64,000 nucleotides of DNA, taken from contig CAKOLN010000001.1 in the NCBI GenBank assembly GCA_934096075.1, positions 1-64,000 on the forward strand. Reading direction: 5' to 3'. Each line of letters opens with the position of its first letter. Position 1 is the first letter of the stretch. The notes beneath the pieces were generated by a model. The model did not search any database and had not been told where the DNA came from. It worked only from the letters and a program-made list of their open reading frames with translations. Shown piece by piece: positions 60,334 through 64,000 of this stretch. Source of the DNA: an uncultured Bacilli bacterium. Lineage in GTDB: Bacteria > Bacillota_I > Bacilli_A > RF39 > UBA660. Both the position numbers and the translations under genes were made by a program.

Positions 60334-61437
60334 ATGAAAAAATATTATGATAGTTTAAATGATGAAGTAAAAGAATATTTTAGTATTCTATCGCCAGAAT
60401 TTCCGGAATGGTTATTAGAGTATATTGATACTCCTGAAATGGAAAGAATTAGTAAAATAAGTATGAGTTGTGGTACAGATTATTCTAAATGCTTTAATGT
60501 TAGATATTGGTATTCTAATTTAGATCATAGTGTTGGTGTTGCCTTAATTATTTGGCATTTTACACACGATAAGAAACAAACACTAGCAGGTCTATTCCAC
60601 GACATTGCTACACCAGTATTTAAACATTGTATAGACTTTATGAATGGTGATTCAGAAACTCAAGAATCCACTGAAGAAAAAACATCTGACATTATTAGAA
60701 ATTCTTCAAAAATAATGAGTTTGTTAAAAAGAGATGGTATAAAATTAGAAGAAGTGGATGACTATAAAATTTATCCTATTGCGGACAATGATACTCCAAA
60801 ATTATCTGCTGATAGATTTGAATATACATTTGCAAGTGGCTTAACTTTTTTCAGAGTTTGGGAATTAGATAAAATTAGAAAAATGTATAACAATATTGTA
60901 GTAACTACAAATGAAGATGGCATACAAGAACTTGCTTTTAAAGATAAAGAAGTTTGTGAAGAATATATAGATACAATTTCAAAATTATGGCCTGAATGGA
61001 TAAGTGATAAAGATAGAACTGTAATGCAATTTTTAGCAGATATGTGTAAGTCAATGAACAATGCTGGTTATTTAACAATAGAAGATTTATATACACTTTC
61101 AGAACAAGAAGTAATTGATAAAATTTTAACTTGTGAAGATAAATACTTATCAGATAGTTTTAAATTATTCCAAGATGCTGATACTGTTTATAGAAGTTCA
61201 ATACCTGCTGATGAAAAATATTGTGTTAATATAAAAGCTAAAACACGATATGTTGTACCATTGGTTCAAACTGATGATGGAGTTGTTAGAATAAATCAGA
61301 TATCGGAAACTGCAGCCAATCAAATTACAAAGTATTTAAATTGTCCAAAAGGTGGATATTATACATATTTTGATTTTCAATTCGTACCTTACGAAGAAGT
61401 AGTTACTAAAAAATTTATTAAGAAAGACAATGTTTAG
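60334..61437 (+). CDS. HD-domain phosphohydrolase paired with the Abi-alpha gene
   Basis: HD-domain protein of 367 aa. HD ligands: His in YSNLDHSVGVALIIWHF (about 68), His-Asp in LAGLFHDIATPVF (about 89-90), and a later Asp in LSADRFEYTF (about 167). Family members hydrolyse nucleotides, such as dNTPs or (p)ppGpp, or cyclic dinucleotides. The C-terminal region (190-367) is helical with a beta end (AKTRYVVPLV). It starts after AAGGATG. With DUF4393 directly upstream it might form a nucleotide-depleting defence pair; this is inference. Similar HD proteins also occur alone as housekeeping enzymes. Confidence 0.8.
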   Translation: MKKYYDSLNDEVKEYFSILSPEFPEWLLEYIDTPEMERISKISMSCGTDYSKCFNVRYWYSNLDHSVGVALIIWHFTHDKKQTLAGLFHDIATPVFKHCIDFMNGDSETQESTEEKTSDIIRNSSKIMSLLKRDGIKLEEVDDYKIYPIADNDTPKLSADRFEYTFASGLTFFRVWELDKIRKMYNNIVVTTNEDGIQELAFKDKEVCEEYIDTISKLWPEWISDKDRTVMQFLADMCKSMNNAGYLTIEDLYTLSEQEVIDKILTCEDKYLSDSFKLFQDADTVYRSSIPADEKYCVNIKAKTRYVVPLVQTDDGVVRINQISETAANQITKYLNCPKGGYYTYFDFQFVPYEEVVTKKFIKKDNV

Positions 61438-61455
61438 TTGGCATTGTCTTTCTCA
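61422..61455. terminator. Hairpin terminator between HD and convergent genes
   Basis: GAAAGACAATG (61422-61432) and CATTGTCTTTC (61442-61452) form a perfect 11-bp stem over the HD stop codon, followed by TCATTTTC. Confidence 0.6.
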
Positions 61456-61734
61456 TTTTCGATATTAGGTATATATTTTTTTAGTATGGTATTTTGCAAT
61501 TTTAAATATTTAATTTTAGTACCAATTGCTCGTTCATCTTCAAAGTAACCAAGATAGTGAAATTTTTTTTACTTTCATTAAGCATTCAATATTTTCTTCT
61601 AGTGCCTTAGCAATATTCTCAATAATATATTCTTCTTTTTTAGGTTTTGGTTCTTCTTTAACTTCGGTGTAAATGGTAAAATAAAATGTAGGAATTCGGT
61701 AAATTAATTTGTCGATTTTGAGTTCATCACTCAT
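61434..61734 (-). pseudogene. Frameshifted small gene with A8 tract
   Basis: A frame from ATG 61734 reads MSDELKIDKLIYRIPTFYF.. ..LEENIECLMKVKK, then meets an eight-A run (plus-strand T8, 61563-61570) and stops soon after at 61540. Removing one A continues as FHYLGYFEDERAIGTKIKYL.. ending ENEKDNAN and TAA at 61434. The joined product would be about 100 aa and looks like a real protein. So there is a one-base insertion: decay, a sequencing error, or phase variation by slippage. The function is unknown. Confidence 0.55.
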
Positions 61735-62005
61735 ATTGATTTTCTTTTTAATTATTTTAATTATATCGCATCACACATTTCTTTGCAATAATGCACAAAA
61801 AAATCAATCTTCTCAAATTGATTTAATCATTAACGTCACATTAGTGCGACGATTTTATCTTATGGAGCGATTGTCGTAGATATCTACAACTCTTTCTCTA
61901 ATAACCGAATTGATATATAATTATCAATCACTAAATACATTATAATATACTTTTATGATAAAAGAAACATAAAATTGATTATTTTTTATGTTTCTTTAAG
62001 TATCT
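61735..62005. other. Intergenic region with relic sequence and two minus-strand hairpins
   Basis: On the minus strand, AAATCAAT / ATTGATTT (61801-61824) has a T7 tail and ends a short frame reading INSVIRERVVDIYDNRSIR (about 61858-61914) without a start, probably a gene relic. A 13-bp hairpin (61961-61996) is the terminator of the membrane-protein gene at 62006. No other gene is seen. Confidence 0.45.
61961..61996 (-). terminator. Terminator of the 62006 gene
   Basis: Minus-strand AAAGAAACATAAAA / TTTTATGTTTCTTT stem, loop of 8 nt, then TTATC-rich sequence. Confidence 0.6.
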
Positions 62006-62350
62006 CTATTTTTTGTATTTACTATATGCAATAAAATACGCTATTGCCATTACAATAAATACTGCTCCAAGTATTTCATCAATTAACCCGCCAGCAAAGA
62101 ACATAATGATACCAACAATTAATGTTAATATTCCACCAAGTAATTTTTCTTTTTTAGCAGATTCTCTAGCCCAAAATAGTAAACCTAAAGCAACGCCTGC
62201 AACTATAATATATGCTAATAATGTTTTTAAGTTTAAATTTGAAAATCTTGCATCTACAAAGAAATTTCCAATTAAACTTATTGCAGCCAATATAATTGCA
62301 ATATTTAATCCACTAACGATGTCCTTTTTGTATTTTTGAAACTTGTCCAC
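62006..62350 (-). CDS. Small four-helix membrane protein
   Basis: Protein of 114 aa with four hydrophobic segments (about residues 14-30, 43-60, 69-87 and 89-108) and a charged N-terminus (MDKFQKYKKD). The LGGILTLIVGIIMFFAGGLI segment and short loops suggest a channel-like or scaffold membrane protein. No family is recognised. GGAGATATC precedes the ATG. It is monocistronic. Confidence 0.6.
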   Translation of the reverse strand: MDKFQKYKKDIVSGLNIAIILAAISLIGNFFVDARFSNLNLKTLLAYIIVAGVALGLLFWARESAKKEKLLGGILTLIVGIIMFFAGGLIDEILGAVFIVMAIAYFIAYSKYKK

Positions 62351-62518
62351 AACGATATCTCCTTAATTTTTTTTAATAGCGTTCCTACTATCTATCCATA
62401 TTATACAAAAAAAATTACAATTTTACAATATTATTGCAATTTTTTTTGCCATTTTAAAAAATTATACAATTATTATTTTTTCTATGATATAATGTCTTAT
62501 GTAGTGTAGGAGGAAAAA

Positions 62519-62629
62519 ATGAATAATAATGATTTAAATTATAATCAACAAAATAGTTTTAATATGCCAAATCAAATACCAAATAATAATACCAATTTAA
62601 ACTATTCTAATAATGATAATAACATTTAG
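62519..62629 (+). CDS. Asn-rich N-terminal stub, 36 aa
   Basis: ATG after a strong GTAGGAGG site and a TATAAT (about 62487-62492) begins MNNNDLNYNQQNSFNMPNQ and stops at TAG 62627. Such Asn/Gln-rich starts open longer membrane proteins (DUF-type DUF805- or TM2-like) in this lineage. Here the sequence runs straight into unrelated frames, so this is probably the 5' stub of a gene whose body was replaced, though its promoter and ribosome site remain intact. Confidence 0.4.
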   Translation: MNNNDLNYNQQNSFNMPNQIPNNNTNLNYSNNDNNI

Positions 62630-62903
62630 TGTTATCGATAGTATATTTGAAAAGAACAAAAAAGATATAAGAAATGATTTTTATTCTATAAATAGAAAGT
62701 GCAGAAATAACCTTCATTATTCCGATTATCATTATTTATCCAAAAAAGAGGTTACAATTTTAAATGAATATCAAAACATATATTTGAATAATGTAATAGA
62801 AACATTTAACTATTATATATCATTAAAATTTGGTATATTTAATAATATTGGGTTATATTTAGCAAAATTAGAATATTGGAGTCGAATAGGTAGGAGTGAT
62901 AAA
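62613..62903 (+). other. Fragment of unknown origin fused in frame before the serine hydrolase
   Basis: An open frame reading ITFSVIDSIFEKNKKDIRND.. NVIETFNYYISLKFGIFNN.. EYWSRIGR continues in frame into the hydrolase. The hydrolase has its own ribosome site and ATG at 62904, so this part is more likely a truncated C-terminal piece of another gene than a true N-terminal domain. No family is recognised. Confidence 0.4.
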
Positions 62904-63443
62904 ATGAATAATTATATTATTATACATGGTAGCTTTGGGTCAAAGGATGGAAATTGGTTTCCATGGTTAAAAGAACAATTAGAAAAAAATAGCAAAAAAG
63001 TATTGATTCCGCAAATGCCAGTTGGTGTAGGAAAACAAAATTTTGAAAATTGGTCTAATGTTTTAAACAAATTAGATATAAATGAAAATACAGTTATTAT
63101 AGCTCATAGCATAGCACCTATATTTGTATGCAAATATCTAATAACGAATCAGATAAAAGTAAAGAAGTTAATATTTGTATGTGGATTTAACAATTATTTA
63201 GGTATTGATTCTGATTTTGATGCTGTTAATGAACCAATGTTTATTGATAACTTTGATGATGTAAAAAAATATTGCAAAGATATAGTTTGCTATTATTCTG
63301 ATAATGATCCATATGTTAAATATGATGTTGAAAAAGCATTTGCTGACAAACTTACTGATAAACAGTATGTTATAAAAAATGGTGGGCATATAAATGCAGA
63401 AAGCGGTTATACAAAGTTTGAAGAAATTTTAAAGGAGATATAG
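62904..63443 (+). CDS. Serine hydrolase, RBBP9/YdeN family
   Basis: Alpha/beta hydrolase of 179 aa. YIIIHGSFGSKDGNWFPWLK (oxyanion region, HGxxGxxxxxWxPWL), TVIIAHSIAPIFVCKYL with the nucleophile Ser in AHSIAP (family GHSxG/AHSLG), SDNDPYVKYD with the acid Asp, and NGGHINAESGYTKF with the catalytic His. AGGAGTGAT precedes ATG 62904. The natural substrate of the family is unknown. It lies 2 nt before a methyltransferase gene, so both are likely cotranscribed. Confidence 0.85.
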   Translation: MNNYIIIHGSFGSKDGNWFPWLKEQLEKNSKKVLIPQMPVGVGKQNFENWSNVLNKLDINENTVIIAHSIAPIFVCKYLITNQIKVKKLIFVCGFNNYLGIDSDFDAVNEPMFIDNFDDVKKYCKDIVCYYSDNDPYVKYDVEKAFADKLTDKQYVIKNGGHINAESGYTKFEEILKEI

Positions 63444-63445
63444 TG

Positions 63446-64000
63446 ATGGATATTATCAAAAGTTCCTTTGATAAAAGACAATCTGTTCAAAAAAATTATG
63501 ATTTGATAGCAGAACAATATAGCAATGAATTTGGAACTTATATTGAAGATTTAGATGTATATGAAAAATTTGAACAACACATAGTTGAAAACGCTAAAAT
63601 TTTAGATTTAGGTGCAGGCTCTGGAAGAACATATTCTTATTTTAATAAACAAAATTATGAGTATATAGGTTTAGATTTTTCAAAAAAAATGAAAGATTGT
63701 GCATACAATTTACATGGAAAATTTCCATATATTGTAGATGATATGGTTAATGTAAAAAGGTATTTTTCTAATAATTCATTAGATGCTGTTTTTGCTGTTT
63801 ATTCTCTATTTCATTTACCTAAGAATGATTTTAATAATTTATTTTCAGATGTGTATGATATTTTAAAAGTTAATGGTTTATTTTTATTTACATACCAAAT
63901 AGGTCAAGGTGAAGATATGGCAGATGAACCATATTTAAATGAAAAAGGCAAAAACTCATTATATATGTGCTATCATACAGATGAAGAAATAAATGATTTA
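63446..64000 (+). CDS. Class I SAM-dependent methyltransferase (partial, cut by window end)
   Basis: First 185 codons of a methyltransferase, running open to the end of the window. MDIIKSSFDKRQSVQKNYDL and AEQYSNEF form the opening; SAM motif I is KILDLGAGSGRTYSYF, motif II YIGLDFSKKM, and LDAVFAVYSLFHLPKNDF and ILKVNGLFLFTYQIG fit Methyltransf_11/25. AAAGGAGATATAGTG precedes ATG 63446, 2 nt after the hydrolase stop. The substrate is unknown. The 3' end lies outside the window. Confidence 0.88.
   Translation, partial: MDIIKSSFDKRQSVQKNYDLIAEQYSNEFGTYIEDLDVYEKFEQHIVENAKILDLGAGSGRTYSYFNKQNYEYIGLDFSKKMKDCAYNLHGKFPYIVDDMVNVKRYFSNNSLDAVFAVYSLFHLPKNDFNNLFSDVYDILKVNGLFLFTYQIGQGEDMADEPYLNEKGKNSLYMCYHTDEEINDL

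Noticed and set aside
54785..64000. Prophage
   Set aside because: No capsid, terminase, portal, tail, lysis or integrase genes are visible; only small operons and relics.

Overview
The window is a stretch of a very AT-rich, low-GC Bacillota chromosome. Gene order and content point to an uncultured, probably gut-dwelling member of the Bacilli: rodZ/ymfM-pgsA-recA, priA-fmt, gpsB next to a type B RNase P RNA, a GerA-type spore germination receptor and an oxygen-sensitive class III ribonucleotide reductase. The germinant receptor implies a spore-former and NrdDG an anaerobic life. TGA is used as a stop (for example at the ends of the RloB-like gene and fmt), so the code is standard. Many genes start after an AGGTGA- or GGTGAT-type ribosome binding site, which was used to trim several starts. 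The taxonomic placement is inference.

Layout. 1-3.7 kb: two paralogous anchored surface proteins (TasA-like N-terminus plus DUF6273-like C-terminus), each preceded by a near-identical leader holding a hairpin and a 33-34 codon micro-ORF. 3.8-6.3 kb: a PMCA-type calcium ATPase. 6.4-8.3 kb: an AAA ATPase/RloB pair resembling the AbiL/RloAB defence modules. 8.3-13.8 kb: small hypothetical, HNH, membrane, thioredoxin-like and LysM proteins, then tRNA-Cys. 14-21.7 kb: a gluzincin-like protease, the gerAA-gerAC-gerAB operon, an RlmCD-type rRNA methyltransferase and another HExxH protein. 21.9-25.4 kb: CutA, DUF7662, a lipoprotein, a decayed DUF5131 pseudogene, DUF1697 and a membrane XRE regulator. 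25.5-29.7 kb: a 1376-residue protein whose C-terminus carries a Pol-beta nucleotidyltransferase resembling archaeal CCA-adding enzymes. 29.8-35.6 kb: membrane and regulatory proteins, DUF362 and a 3-hydroxyacyl-CoA dehydrogenase.

35.6-43.8 kb is the housekeeping core: HAD, metallo-beta-lactamase fold, PriA, Fmt, GpsB, rnpB, RodZ, PgsA, RecA. 43.8-48.6 kb: a kinase-like protein, a Crp/Fnr regulator divergent from nrdD-nrdG-dut with a perfect palindrome in the shared promoter region. 49-52.8 kb: a TetR-controlled ABC-2 exporter with a perfect 22-bp operator. 53-54.8 kb: an LCM-type methyltransferase and an anchored protein.

From about 54.8 kb to the end the sequence looks accessory and scarred. 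It holds an ABC ATPase remnant, a decapitated tandem-HTH regulator, an exact 48-bp inverted repeat enclosing about 3.8 kb (GNAT, DUF3781, a MerR regulator, a repeat-bearing surface protein), an Abi-alpha/HD-hydrolase gene pair, a homopolymer-frameshifted gene, an Asn-rich micro-ORF running into an unknown fragment, a serine hydrolase and a methyltransferase cut by the window end.

Best candidates for something undescribed are the giant nucleotidyltransferase protein, the duplicated leader/micro-ORF elements, and the Abi-alpha/HD pair beside the 48-bp inverted repeats.
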